Shown: positions 32,672 through 40,473 of the stretch, piece by piece
Layout of the letters: every line of letters starts with the position of its first letter
Numbering within the stretch: the first letter of the stretch is position 1
Origin: Phascolarctobacterium_B sp045598345
GTDB lineage: Bacteria > Bacillota > Negativicutes > Acidaminococcales > Acidaminococcaceae
DNA: 64,000 nucleotides
Direction of reading: 5' to 3'
NCBI GenBank assembly: GCA_045598345.1
Contig: JAZLLX010000131.1
Location: forward strand, 1-64,000
Notes under the pieces: generated by a model
Told to the model about the DNA's origin: nothing
What the model saw: the letters and a program-made list of their open reading frames with translations, nothing else
Databases searched by the model: none
Program-made: the position numbers and the translations under genes

Positions 32672-33442
32672 ATGTTAGTGTATAAATACATGGATTTTTG
32701 TAAATTTGAAGATTTGGTAAAAACACAATCATTACTTTTTGTTAATCCATTAACAAAATGGGAAGATAAAAATGAGGGATTTATTTATAGGATTGCTAAA
32801 ACCGAAGAAGGCAGAAATTTGGTTAGAGAAGTTATCAAAGAAAAGAATCCCAATAAAAAAATAGCAGATGAAATGATTAAGTTGTTTGATGATGGTGGTA
32901 TAAAATTTTGTAATAACTTAGACAGGACTAAACTCGATTGGTTTAATTTACGTTGTCAATCATGGTGTTTGAGAAATGAAAATGATGAAAAACAAAAAGA
33001 TAGGGATGAGTATATGTGGAAAAATTATTGCGTTGGTGATGGAGTAAGGATTGTTGTTGATAATTCAAAGTTTGATACCTTATTTTATTTTGAGGACAGG
33101 GTAAGAGGATTTAAAATTGAGTATATTGCAGAACCAAAAAATAATGATGACATGAAAAAAGAAATAGGGAAAATAGTAGATAAAGGTGGTGCAACATACT
33201 ATCCAAGAATTTTTAAGTATAAATACAATTCATTTGAAGTCGAACAGGAGTTTAGATTTTATGTTCAAGGTTTTGCTTGCAAAGAATATGCAAAAGTTTT
33301 AATAGATACTGGTATTGTAAACTTTATTGATGGTATATGGATTAAACCCAATTCTGAAAAAAGTTCTATTGATAAAGTTAGAGAACTGTGTAGGGAATAT
33401 GGGTTGTTAGAAAAATTAAATTTTAATTTAGAAAAGAACTAG
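32672..33442 (+). CDS. DUF2971-family protein
   Basis: 256 residues. DUF2971 signs: YKYMDFCKFEDLVKTQSLLFVNPLTKWEDKNEGF at the start, CQSWCLRNENDEK, MWKNYCVGDGVRIVVD in the centre. Function of the family is unknown; members occur in defence-like and mobile contexts. Codon use is clearly more AT-rich than the gene before it, suggesting separate acquisition. GGAGGGGG precedes the ATG. Confidence 0.75.
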   Translation: MLVYKYMDFCKFEDLVKTQSLLFVNPLTKWEDKNEGFIYRIAKTEEGRNLVREVIKEKNPNKKIADEMIKLFDDGGIKFCNNLDRTKLDWFNLRCQSWCLRNENDEKQKDRDEYMWKNYCVGDGVRIVVDNSKFDTLFYFEDRVRGFKIEYIAEPKNNDDMKKEIGKIVDKGGATYYPRIFKYKYNSFEVEQEFRFYVQGFACKEYAKVLIDTGIVNFIDGIWIKPNSEKSSIDKVRELCREYGLLEKLNFNLEKN

Positions 33443-33500
33443 TGAGAGCTTATGTCATTCAGAAATTAAGCAAAAAATTTTCTCGGATTTATTTTTTTTA

Positions 33501-33592
33501 GGTAAAGTGCAGACCGTTGGTTCGCACGGGTGCGGAACCTTGCACTTTGAGAACTTGAAATGTGCAAGAACCCGTCCCCCTACGGTTGGGAA
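33501..33592. repeat. REP-like element, inverted orientation
   Basis: GCGGAACCTTGCACTTTGAG..CTTGAAATGTGCAAG followed by AACCCGTCCCCCTAC. Read on the minus strand it begins GTAGGGGGACGGG and forms a long hairpin with CTTGCAC/GTGCAAG arms. It again abuts the antisense-RNA promoter. Confidence 0.8.
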
Positions 33593-33608
33593 TTGAAAAA
33601 AAGTTATA

Positions 33609-33741
33609 TTGACATAATTGGCTGTTGGTGGTAAAATAAAGACATAAAAAGTGAGGTGCCCGCCCACAAGTGGGATTGCCCCCTATGAAATGGTTAAGAA
33701 AAACCACCTACAGGCAGCAACTGATTGGGTGGTTTTTCTTA
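33609..33741 (+). ncRNA. Orphan antisense RNA (toxin gene lost)
   Basis: TTGACA (33609-33614) -17- TAAAAT (33632-33637), start near 33644, terminator stem AAAAACCACC..GGGTGGTTTTTCTT (33696-33740). Nearly identical to the antisense RNAs at 24.95 and 34.5 kb. Homology to the toxin locus stops right after the toxin stop codon position (GGTTA at 33744-33748), where an antitoxin/PIN operon begins instead. Confidence 0.75.
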
Positions 33742-33778
33742 TGGTTACAGTTTTGTTAAACATTGGAGGTAAATAAAA

Positions 33779-34015
33779 ATGACTGTTATGGAGAAAAAAA
33801 TTAATTCAATGCTCACTACTTTGGATGAAAAAAGAATTGAGGATGTTTTTAAGTATGTTGAGTATCTTGTTTTCTTGAAAGAAAGGGAAACAAAAGGTGA
33901 TAATATTTCCAAAATTACTCAAATTCAAGATTTGTTGGCAGGTGAAAATGTTTGGAAAAATGAAGATGAGATGTTGGCGGAAATGGCAGAGTTTCGCAGG
34001 AGTCGTATGGCATGA
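33779..34015 (+). CDS. Antitoxin-like small protein, partner of PIN toxin
   Basis: 78 residues; TTLDEKRIEDVFKYVEYLVFLKERE resembles the DNA-binding/oligomerisation helices of antitoxins paired with PIN toxins, and the tail MLAEMAEFRRSRMA would contact the toxin. GGAGG precedes the ATG. Its stop overlaps the PIN gene start (ATGA at 34012-34015), the usual TA coupling. It stands directly behind an orphan type I antisense RNA. Confidence 0.75.
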   Translation: MTVMEKKINSMLTTLDEKRIEDVFKYVEYLVFLKERETKGDNISKITQIQDLLAGENVWKNEDEMLAEMAEFRRSRMA

Positions 34016-34410
34016 AATTCTTGCTTGATACAAATGTGCTTATTTCTGCCTTTGTGTTTCGTGGTGTAACATTTAAGGTTTTGTTACGATTGCTTGATAT
34101 TAAGGCAGAAATATATGTGTCGGAATATGTGGATAAAGAATTTAGGGATAAATTGTCAGAAAAATGGACGGACAGGGCAGAGCAGGTATATCGCTTGTAT
34201 CGTCAATTAGATTTCAAATTTTGTAAAAGTGCAAATAAAAAGTTGGGTGATTTACGAGACCCCAAAGATATTCCGATTTTAAGCGATGCGATATTTAATG
34301 GAGTTGATGTTATTATAACTGGTGATAAGGATTTTCCTGAGGCGGATTTGGAAAAGCCGTTGGTGCTGTCGCCAGATATGGTTATGGACTTTTTGGATAA
34401 GTATTTTTAG
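34012..34410 (+). CDS. PIN-domain ribonuclease toxin (COG1569-like)
   Basis: 132 residues. PIN acidic residues: MKFLLDTNVLISAF (first Asp, residue 6), EYVDKEFRDKL, LRDPKDIPILSDAI and GVDVIITGDKDF (C-terminal Asp pair). Expected Mg-dependent RNase. The active site appears complete and the antitoxin gene overlaps it by 4 bp. Confidence 0.87.
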   Translation: MKFLLDTNVLISAFVFRGVTFKVLLRLLDIKAEIYVSEYVDKEFRDKLSEKWTDRAEQVYRLYRQLDFKFCKSANKKLGDLRDPKDIPILSDAIFNGVDVIITGDKDFPEADLEKPLVLSPDMVMDFLDKYF

Positions 34411-34420
34411 TTGGGCGATG

Positions 34421-34488
34421 AGCGGAACCTTGCACTTTGAAAACTTAAAATGTGCAAGAACCCGTCCCCCTACGGTTGGGAATTGAGA
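34421..34488. repeat. REP-like element, inverted orientation
   Basis: GCGGAACCTTGCACTTTGAA..AACCCGTCCCCCTACGG, near identical to 33527-33587, and again directly before an antisense-RNA promoter. Confidence 0.8.
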
Positions 34489-34499
34489 AAAAAGTTATA

Positions 34500-34631
34500 T
34501 TGACATAATTGGCTGTTGGTGGTAAAATATAGACATAAAAAGTGAGGTGCCCGCCCACAAGTGGGATTGCCTCTTATGGATTAGTTATGAAAAACCACCC
34601 ACAGCGGGCAACTGATTGGGTGGTTTTTCTT
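34500..34631 (+). ncRNA. Antisense RNA antitoxin (with promoter) to toxin copy 4
   Basis: TTGACA (34500-34505) -17- TAAAAT (34523-34528), start near 34535. CCCAC-AA-GTGGG hairpin, then terminator stem AAAAACCACCC..GGGTGGTTTTTCTT ending near 34631. Convergent with the toxin at 34636-34728. Confidence 0.75.
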
Positions 34632-34635
34632 ATGG

Positions 34636-34728
34636 TTAACGCTTTGCAAAACAATTAAGAATAAATGTAAGCAACGCCAGTAAGAACATGCCAAAGGCCA
34701 TAAGGTCTTTAAAGTCAAAATTCTTCAT
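34636..34728 (-). CDS. Small hydrophobic type I toxin-like peptide, copy 4
   Basis: 30 residues, one change from copy 3 near the end (Phe for Leu in the NC-x-AKR tail). Promoter TTGATT (34816-34811) -17- TAAAAT (34793-34788) on the minus strand, AAAGGGGGTGATG ribosome site. Conservation of promoter, leader, peptide and antisense RNA together shows that the whole unit is the item being copied. Confidence 0.75.
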   Translation of the reverse strand: MKNFDFKDLMAFGMFLLALLTFILNCFAKR

Positions 34729-34821
34729 AAGCATCACCCCCTTTACGGAGGCAATCACCACCTGCACACGAGCATCTCACGGGCGATATTTTAGCACATA
34801 TTTGTAAATAAATCAAGGAAA

Positions 34822-35165
34822 AGTCCCCCTACGGGTGGTGTAAGTGTTGTTGAAGGTGTGAAAAAATATATTGTGGTTGTATCGGGTGCGGAACATTGCA
34901 CTTTGAGAACCTGAAATGTGCAAGAACCCGTCCCCCTACGGGTGGCGTAGGTGTTGTTGAAGGTGTGAAAAATATATTGCGGTTGTATCGGGTGCGGAAC
35001 CTTGCACTTTGAAAACTTGAAATGTGCAAGAACCCGTCCCCCTACGGGTGGCGTAGGTATTGTTGAAGGTGTGAAAAAAATATTGTGGTTGTAGGGGCAC
35101 GGGTTCTTGCCACAGGCAAGGTTCCGAGCCCGTGCAAAGCATCGCTTTGCACAATATGAATGATG
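34822..35165. repeat. REP-like tandem array upstream of the RAYT gene
   Basis: Three units of 106-107 bp begin at 34823, 34930 and 35036 (each GTCCCCCTACGGGTGG). The last ends in the full REP: GTAG at 35091, then a palindrome GCACGGG..CTTGCC/GGCAAG..CCCGTGC, then GCAAAGC-ATC-GCTTTGC. GTAG at the foot of an imperfect hairpin is the layout known for REPs used by RAYT transposases. The final ATGAATGATGGCA supplies the RAYT start codon. Confidence 0.85.
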
Positions 35166-35609
35166 GCATCAGAAGAACGTAAAAATGTACGATTAAAAGA
35201 ATATGATTACCGCACGGCGGGATACTATTTCATTACGATATGTACGCAAAAGAAGGAACACGCATTTGGTGAAATAGTGAATGAAAAAATGCAGTTGTCA
35301 ATGATTGGAGATATTGCAAAAAATACTTGGATTGATTTGCCGAATAAATTTTACAACATCCGATTACATAGGTATGTGATTATGCCCAATCATATACACG
35401 GGATATTGGAAATTACGGAATGGGATGAGAAAATCAGCATTATGGACGTTGTAAAAAGGTATAAATCTGTAGTTACTTATGGGTGTGGTAGAAAGATTTG
35501 GCAAAAAGGGTTTTATGAGCATGTTATCCGTAATGAAAAAGATTATTTGCGGATAGCAAAGTATATTGACGAGAATGTATTGAAATGGAGTTTGGACGAA
35601 TATTTTTAG
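35160..35609 (+). CDS. rayT: REP-associated tyrosine transposase (RAYT, Y1_Tnp)
   Basis: 149 residues. TAGYYFITICTQKKEHAFG near residue 18, then RYVIMPNHIHGILEI with the HUH metal motif (H-I-H) near 80, and GFYEHVIRNEKDYLRIAKYIDENVLKW near 120 with the likely catalytic Tyr. The family nicks and mobilises single-stranded REP hairpins. Flanked on both sides by REP-like repeats, which start at the ATG itself. Both ATG 35160 and 35163 are possible. All key residues are present, so it may be active. Confidence 0.9.
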   Translation: MMASEERKNVRLKEYDYRTAGYYFITICTQKKEHAFGEIVNEKMQLSMIGDIAKNTWIDLPNKFYNIRLHRYVIMPNHIHGILEITEWDEKISIMDVVKRYKSVVTYGCGRKIWQKGFYEHVIRNEKDYLRIAKYIDENVLKWSLDEYF

Positions 35610-35614
35610 TTGTG

Positions 35615-35935
35615 TAGAGTGCAGACCGTTGGTCTGCCCGGGTGCGGAACCTTGCACTTTAAGAACCTGAAATGTGCAAGAACCCGTCCCCCTACGGATT
35701 GGCATAGGTGTTGTTGAAGGTGTGAAAAAATATTGTGGTTGTATCGGGTGCGGAACCTTGCACTTTAAGAACCTGAAATGTGCAAGAACCTGTCCCCCTA
35801 CGGATTGGTACAGGTGTTGTTGAAGGTGTGAAAAATATATTGCGGTTGTAGGGGCACGGGTTCTTGCCGCAGGCAAGGTTCCGAGCCCGGGCAAAGCATC
35901 GCTTTGCACAATATGAATGATGGCAATTGATATTG
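35615..35935. repeat. REP-like array downstream of the RAYT gene
   Basis: Two inverted-type units (GCGGAACCTTGCACTTTAAG.. near 35644 and 35750) and one full REP (GTAG at 35848, hairpin to about 35890, GCAAAGC-ATC-GCTTTGC). The end ATATGAATGATGGCAATTGA matches the RAYT start region and the junction at 24.89 kb, showing what the site looks like without the transposase. Confidence 0.85.
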
Positions 35936-35948
35936 GGTAAAAGTTATA

Positions 35949-36081
35949 TTGACATAATTGGCTGTTGGTGGTAAAATATAAACATAAAAAGTGAGGTGCC
36001 CGCCCACAAGTGGGATTGCCCCCTTATAAAATGATTATGAAAAACCACCTACAGGGGTCAACTGTTAGGGTGGTTTTTCTT
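35949..36081 (+). ncRNA. Antisense RNA antitoxin (with promoter) to toxin copy 5
   Basis: TTGACA (35949-35954) -17- TAAAAT (35972-35977), start near 35984, CCCAC-AA-GTGGG hairpin and terminator stem AAAAACCACC..GGGTGGTTTTTCTT ending near 36081. Convergent with toxin copy 5. Confidence 0.75.
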
Positions 36082-36085
36082 ATGG

Positions 36086-36178
36086 TTAACGCTTTGCAAA
36101 ACAATTAAAAATAAATGTAAGCAACGCCAGTAAGAACATGCCAAAGGCCATAAGGTCTTTAAAGTCAAAATTCTTCAT
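36086..36178 (-). CDS. Small hydrophobic type I toxin-like peptide, copy 5
   Basis: 30 residues, differing from copy 4 by Phe for Leu in the hydrophobic helix (LLTFIFNCF). Promoter TTGATT (36267-36262) -17- TAAAAT (36244-36239) on the minus strand. The divergent gene at 36284 begins 17 bp beyond this -35. Confidence 0.75.
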   Translation of the reverse strand: MKNFDFKDLMAFGMFLLALLTFIFNCFAKR

Positions 36179-36283
36179 AAGCATCACCCCCTTTAACGGA
36201 GGCAATCACCACCTGCACACGAGCATCTCACGAGCGGTATTTTAACATACATTTGCAAATAAATCAAGGAAAAGGAGAAGGGT

Positions 36284-37759
36284 ATGGATTTTGAAAATTC
36301 GGCGAAGAAATTTGTCCCAATTTTAAAGGATTTTTTGGAGTCCTATGTTGAAAAGGATGCCAGCGTTTCCAACAAGGAATGGTTGAAAAATCAACTGGAA
36401 AAGCAGGCATTGGATTTTGCCAAAGACAAGTTGCAGGCCTACAGTGACGAACTTGTTGAGGGCGTGGAGAGTTATGACAAGACATTAACTTCCCTCCGTG
36501 AACACACTGCCAATGGCGGTAAGGCGGAAACATGGCTGGCAGAAAATGTTGCCAAGTCAGGCAAAGAGTTAAGTCCGTCTGAATTACAAATGGTGGAAAG
36601 AACACTTGGACAGGGTGGAGAAATGTTGCTCCGCAATTTAAAGGCGGGTGAACTGCACCGTAATGCGGAAAAATCTGTTGAGGAAACTATTGCGGAAAAT
36701 TCGCTTATTGATAATTTTAATTCTGCCAGCGATGCTCAGGGAGGGCGCTATGTGGCAGAGGTGGATGTAACCGGTGAGGGTTCAGTATATGGTCGCAATC
36801 AGTTTGATATTGCTGTGGTGGATAAATTAACTGGTCAAAAACTTACCAATTATTTGGTTAAGTATGGTAAAACCGCAGTGGAAACGATTGAGATGGTGAA
36901 GAGTATTGGCAATGCGGGGGAAACTTTGCTTGTACCTTCAGAACAGTTGGACGAGGTGAAAAAGGGCTTACCCGGTTGGAAGGTGGCAGATGCTTTGGGC
37001 GGAACTCCTTTAGTAAGAGTTATGGGCAGTCCGCTTACCAAGACATTGGTGGATAAATGTTTGAATGGTGAATTGTTTGATACTGCTAAAAAGGTTATGA
37101 ACAAGACACCGGGGGAACTTATAGAAAATATTGCGGGGATTGCGAAAACCAGTGGTGTGCTTTCCGCAGGGTTTATGGGCGGTTTGGAAAAACTGGCTAA
37201 TAATGAACCAATAGGCAGTGTGAATGTCAGGCAGATGGTGGAAGATGCGGTAACAAGCGGAAATTTGCAGGGGTTGAAAACTGCGGCATCGGGGGCATTG
37301 GCAACTTATGTACAAAAGGGGATGACCAAGTTAATTCCTAAGAGTACACCCGCTTCAGTTATTTCAGGTATTGCCAGCACTGGTATTGAGGCAATCAATG
37401 TTTTTAATAAGGTTTCCAATGGCACAATGTCTGTGGGGCAGGCGATGGAAGATTTTGCCAATCAAAAGGTGGCAATGGTTTTTGAAAATGTTTGGGGCAA
37501 GTTTGCCAAGAAGGCAACGGTAGCCGCTTTGAATTATGTTCCCGTAGTGGGCCCTTATTTAAGTACTTTGGTTGCCAGCGGTACATTGGATTTTGTAGGT
37601 ACGGCGATTAAACAAAAGGTTACACATGTTGTGAAGGAAAAAATTGTGCCTGTGGTCAAAACAGTTGTACATAAGGTTTGTTCAACAGTACGTAGTGTGG
37701 CATCAACCGTTTGGAATGGTGTTAAGAGTGTTGCCAAAAGTTTGTTTTCTTGGTGGTAA
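36284..37759 (+). CDS. Large hypothetical protein with membrane-active-looking C-terminus
   Basis: 491 residues. N-terminal helical part (FVPILKDFLESYVEKDAS; LEKQALDFAKDKLQAY), a middle with GGRYVAEVDVTGEGSVYGRNQFDIAV, and a glycine/alanine/valine-rich C-terminal third. It ends in repeated amphipathic basic segments (VVKEKIVPVVKTVVHKV; VRSVASTVWNGVKSVAKSL) and SWW. No signal peptide. I do not recognise the family. The tail resembles pore-forming or lipid-binding segments, but this is inference. AAAAGGAG site. Two tiny genes follow. Confidence 0.7.
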   Translation: MDFENSAKKFVPILKDFLESYVEKDASVSNKEWLKNQLEKQALDFAKDKLQAYSDELVEGVESYDKTLTSLREHTANGGKAETWLAENVAKSGKELSPSELQMVERTLGQGGEMLLRNLKAGELHRNAEKSVEETIAENSLIDNFNSASDAQGGRYVAEVDVTGEGSVYGRNQFDIAVVDKLTGQKLTNYLVKYGKTAVETIEMVKSIGNAGETLLVPSEQLDEVKKGLPGWKVADALGGTPLVRVMGSPLTKTLVDKCLNGELFDTAKKVMNKTPGELIENIAGIAKTSGVLSAGFMGGLEKLANNEPIGSVNVRQMVEDAVTSGNLQGLKTAASGALATYVQKGMTKLIPKSTPASVISGIASTGIEAINVFNKVSNGTMSVGQAMEDFANQKVAMVFENVWGKFAKKATVAALNYVPVVGPYLSTLVASGTLDFVGTAIKQKVTHVVKEKIVPVVKTVVHKVCSTVRSVASTVWNGVKSVAKSLFSWW

Positions 37760-37774
37760 AAGGAGGTATTTATT

Positions 37775-37858
37775 ATGGTACCGTTGGACAAAGAACAGGA
37801 CGTTGAGGAAAAAATAATAAAAGATAAGGAGGTGGTATTATGGCAAGATTTGAAGTAG
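37775..37858 (+). CDS. Tiny ORF, 27 aa
   Basis: Begins MVPLDKEQDVEEKI; AGGAGG precedes the ATG at 7 nt. Highly charged, no match known. Its end overlaps the start of the next small gene in another frame, so it may act as a coupling leader or be translated in its own right. Confidence 0.45.
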   Translation: MVPLDKEQDVEEKIIKDKEVVLWQDLK

Positions 37859-37995
37859 CATATCGGAGAACTCCTAATAGTGGAGTGCAAAGGACGGTAG
37901 TGACTGCGGATACAAGGGAAGATGCTAAGGCAATAATCCGTAGAAAAAATGCTTCTTCCAAAGAATTGGAAATTTACGAAGTAAAAGAGAAATGA
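37840..37995 (+). CDS. Small protein, 51 aa
   Basis: Begins MARFEVAYRRTPNSGVQRTV and ends KELEIYEVKEK; AAGGAGG precedes the ATG. Mixed strand/helix, basic. Unknown function; might be an immunity or accessory protein to the 36284 product by position only. A terminator follows at once. Confidence 0.6.
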   Translation: MARFEVAYRRTPNSGVQRTVVTADTREDAKAIIRRKNASSKELEIYEVKEK

Positions 37996-38002
37996 AAATG
38001 GT

Positions 38003-38029
38003 AAAAGCCCTGCTTTTGGTAGGGCTTTT
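38003..38029 (+). terminator. Intrinsic terminator after the small genes
   Basis: AAAAGCCCT / AGGGCTTTT stem with a 9-nt loop and following T residues. Separates the 36.3-38.0 kb unit from the next promoter. Confidence 0.75.
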
Positions 38030-38040
38030 ATGTTACTTTC

Positions 38041-38087
38041 ATGTTACGCAAACGGAACACCGCTGGTATTGTGTTTTATGTTATAAT
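38041..38087 (+). promoter_or_regulatory. Promoter region of the XRE regulator with shared 19-mer
   Basis: ATGTTACGCAAACGGAACA (38041-38059), identical to 29756-29774 upstream of the AAA gene. An extended -10 TGTTATAAT lies at 38079-38087. The 19-mer could be a binding site for the regulator encoded next to it. Confidence 0.5.
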
Positions 38088-38117
38088 AGGGAAAAATTAA
38101 GAAAGTTGGTGGTGGGG

Positions 38118-38459
38118 ATGTTGGATAAGGAATTGGAAACAAGGGAATTTTATGAGGACTTGGGTTGGCAGGTGTGGTCTTGGCGTACAGGCCGCGGCAT
38201 GACCCAGCAACAGTTGGCGGATGCCTGTGGGGTGTCCCGTTCCAGAATTTCTTTGATTGAATCGGGCAGGACTCATTTGAATTTTGATACTTTTATTTTG
38301 CTGGCAAAGGCGTTGGGCATTGAGCCCCATGTGTTGCTTGACCCAAAGGAACGGAATAATTTGATTCGTCTTGATGCGGACCCGGAGATACAAAAGATTG
38401 TTAAGGAACTGGATAATTTCTGTGAACAGGCGGAGAAGGAGAATAAGAAGGATGAATAA
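38118..38459 (+). CDS. XRE-family transcriptional regulator
   Basis: 113 residues from ATG 38118 behind GGTGGGG; a frame opening at 37992 runs through the terminator and promoter and is rejected. HTH_3: TGRGMTQQQLADACGVSRSRISLIESGRTHLNFDTF near residues 24-60, followed by LLAKALGIEPHVLL and an acidic C-terminal helix. DNA-binding regulator, perhaps autoregulatory and perhaps acting at the shared 19-mer at 29756. Confidence 0.85.
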   Translation: MLDKELETREFYEDLGWQVWSWRTGRGMTQQQLADACGVSRSRISLIESGRTHLNFDTFILLAKALGIEPHVLLDPKERNNLIRLDADPEIQKIVKELDNFCEQAEKENKKDE

Positions 38460-38583
38460 TAGTGATAAGAAGTATGTTTATGGTGGGTTGAAAAGGGACA
38501 ATTTTTGGAAAGAAGAAACCGTTTTGCCGGGGCAAAACGGTTTCTTCATGTGGATTTTAAAGTGGTTGAAAAAAATCTTTTGA
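38452..38583 (+). CDS. Possible small ORF over a long hairpin, 43 aa
   Basis: Begins MNNSDKKYVYGGLKR and ends FFMWILKWLKKIF, an amphipathic cationic tail. It overlaps the XRE stop by 8 bp. The centre is a perfect 17-bp inverted repeat (GAAGAAACCGTTTTGCC / GGCAAAACGGTTTCTTC, 38509-38544) that may instead be the terminator of the regulator gene. Low confidence as a gene. Confidence 0.35.
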   Translation: MNNSDKKYVYGGLKRDNFWKEETVLPGQNGFFMWILKWLKKIF

Positions 38584-38798
38584 CCAAAAAGCATTTTTTC
38601 AATTTTGGAAAGTAAAATTAATTTGTGAAAAGGGCTTTTTTGGTATATGTGTGGTGGTAAGATTTGTTCGTAACCGCAATGGTGCGGTGTTGGGTGTTAA
38701 ATGAAAGGGATGTTAATTATGAGACAGATGGGTTTGAATTTTAAAATTGTGGCACAAAAGGTAGGTGCAGTAGGTAGTTAAAATTTTATGGAGGTTGT

Positions 38799-39920
38799 AT
38801 GTCGAAGAATAACTTGAAAAAAGTTACAGAATGTGTTTTGCCTAAGTTGGGCAAAGAAGAAAACAAAAAGTTTGTGGATTATGATAATTTGCAAACGATT
38901 TATGCGGAGATTTTTCCGTCCCAAACCATTAGGGATTATTGGCAGGAAATTAGCTTTGAGCCGATTTTGGCTGACGCTGCCTTAATTCTTTATTACAATT
39001 ATGATTTTGACCTTGTGAAAAAAGTTGCCCTGATGCGTGGACTTGAAAAATTTGCAGATGCAGAAACGAAAAGCAGAATTGGCAAATATTTTGAAGAAGT
39101 GAAGAACAGTTTGGAGGAATTTCAAAAAGATTATGATAATGCTGTTTTTGAGGTGAGGGTTGAAAGAAAAGCAGGAAATTTAAAACGGAACTATGATCCT
39201 ATTTCTGAGGGTATTACCAAAGATTATTCCACTGCAATATTTGTTGCCAAGAAAATTTTTAATGATGGGTGGGGTTGGAAAAAATATGTTAGTATCATAA
39301 AACGCAGGGTAGTTGTAAAAAAGGATTTTGTAAAGACCAAGGAGATGGAAGAAAAACCGCAGGTATATGAGCAAGTTGGTGCTTTGATTTTTAACTGTGA
39401 TGGTGAAATTGAAAGTATTGGCAATGAATGGGAAAATGACTTAAATTCAAATGCAATTACGATAGGCAGTTTTTGTGTACATGATAACAGCGAAGCGTTT
39501 CCTAATCATAAGTATATTAGTTTGCCCATGCCTTTTCATAAGGGGGATGTTGTTAAAAACGTGGTCAGTGGTAATTATTGTGTAGTTAAAAAAGCGCCGG
39601 CAAAAGGGAAATCTTTTGAAAAATTTGAAAAAAGTAAGGCCTATGGTTTGGGTGACGAAAAGTGGTTTGAAAAATATATTGATGTTTTTGAAATGAGAGA
39701 AGATGGATATTTGGGATATTCGTCCACTCATTGTTTTTATCTTGAGGCAGTGTCAAAGGATGAAGATTCTTATTTGTATGGTTGTTTGAAATGTGCCGGG
39801 AAATTGATAGCAAATTGCAAAGATTCTTTTCAGTTTAGCAATTTCAGTAATCTGTTTGTAAAATATCTGGAAGAAAAAGAAGCCAAACAGTATGCAAAAA
39901 AATTGGAAAAGAATTATTAA
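38799..39920 (+). CDS. Hypothetical protein, 373 aa
   Basis: No signal peptide or membrane segment. Acidic-basic mixed, rich in Lys, Asp, Phe and Tyr. Blocks: FEPILADAALILYYNYDFDLVKK, FDNAVFEVRVERKAGNLKRN-like middle and HKYISLPMPFHKGDVV near residue 235, the last resembling a beta-rich domain. AT-rich codon use like other accessory genes. Family not recognised. TGGAGG precedes the ATG. Confidence 0.65.
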   Translation: MSKNNLKKVTECVLPKLGKEENKKFVDYDNLQTIYAEIFPSQTIRDYWQEISFEPILADAALILYYNYDFDLVKKVALMRGLEKFADAETKSRIGKYFEEVKNSLEEFQKDYDNAVFEVRVERKAGNLKRNYDPISEGITKDYSTAIFVAKKIFNDGWGWKKYVSIIKRRVVVKKDFVKTKEMEEKPQVYEQVGALIFNCDGEIESIGNEWENDLNSNAITIGSFCVHDNSEAFPNHKYISLPMPFHKGDVVKNVVSGNYCVVKKAPAKGKSFEKFEKSKAYGLGDEKWFEKYIDVFEMREDGYLGYSSTHCFYLEAVSKDEDSYLYGCLKCAGKLIANCKDSFQFSNFSNLFVKYLEEKEAKQYAKKLEKNY

Positions 39921-39951
39921 GTTAAAATTAGTTAGTAGTTTGAGGTGAAAG

Positions 39952-40473
39952 ATGTGGAGTAAAACAAGACAGGTTTTATTGAGTAAGTTAGCCCCGAGTT
40001 TGCAGGGCAGGGTCAATTTTATCAGGGAAGAATTTACAACAAAAAAACTTAAGTATTGGAGTACAAGACCTGTATTTAGGGTGACGGTGGATGGCAAGAC
40101 ATGGTTTGCAACAGGTTATTATGATTTTTGGCAGTTTATTCCAGCCAGATTTATGCAGAGGGAACTTGTAAGCAACAACAAAAAATTGGCCGAAAAGATT
40201 GGGGATGCATTTTGGAAAGAACCTGAGGGAGACAGGACTGGTTTGGTAGGATATGCAATACATGAATACTTTAATGTACTGTCTTTGGAAGAGTGCTTAA
40301 AGCCGGAGCAAGGGTTTTGTAACATTTTAGCCGTGTTGGACTATCGGTTGGGGAAAAGGCGTTTAAGAAAGATGTTGGAAGAAATTGATTCTTGTCCTGA
40401 TTTTTTGTACAAATGGATTTTGCTCAGGGCAGAGGCAGAGGGGTTGTTAGAGAAGAAAAAGGAGGTCGGTTAA
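39952..40473 (+). CDS. SF0329-family protein
   Basis: 173 residues starting MWSKTRQVLLSKLAPSLQGRVNF, with WSTRPVFRVTVDGKTWFATG and a C-terminal helical part. The pattern recalls the uncharacterised SF0329 family. It lies 77 bp before rtcB in the same direction, so it may belong to the RNA-repair unit. Function unknown. Confidence 0.65.
   Translation: MWSKTRQVLLSKLAPSLQGRVNFIREEFTTKKLKYWSTRPVFRVTVDGKTWFATGYYDFWQFIPARFMQRELVSNNKKLAEKIGDAFWKEPEGDRTGLVGYAIHEYFNVLSLEECLKPEQGFCNILAVLDYRLGKRRLRKMLEEIDSCPDFLYKWILLRAEAEGLLEKKKEVG

Noticed and set aside
34822..35165. CRISPR-like array of 106-bp units
   Set aside because: Units are repeated over their whole length without unique spacers; they match REP-like elements.
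37992..38117. N-terminal extension of the XRE regulator
   Set aside because: It would translate a terminator and an extended -10 promoter; ATG 38118 has a ribosome site.
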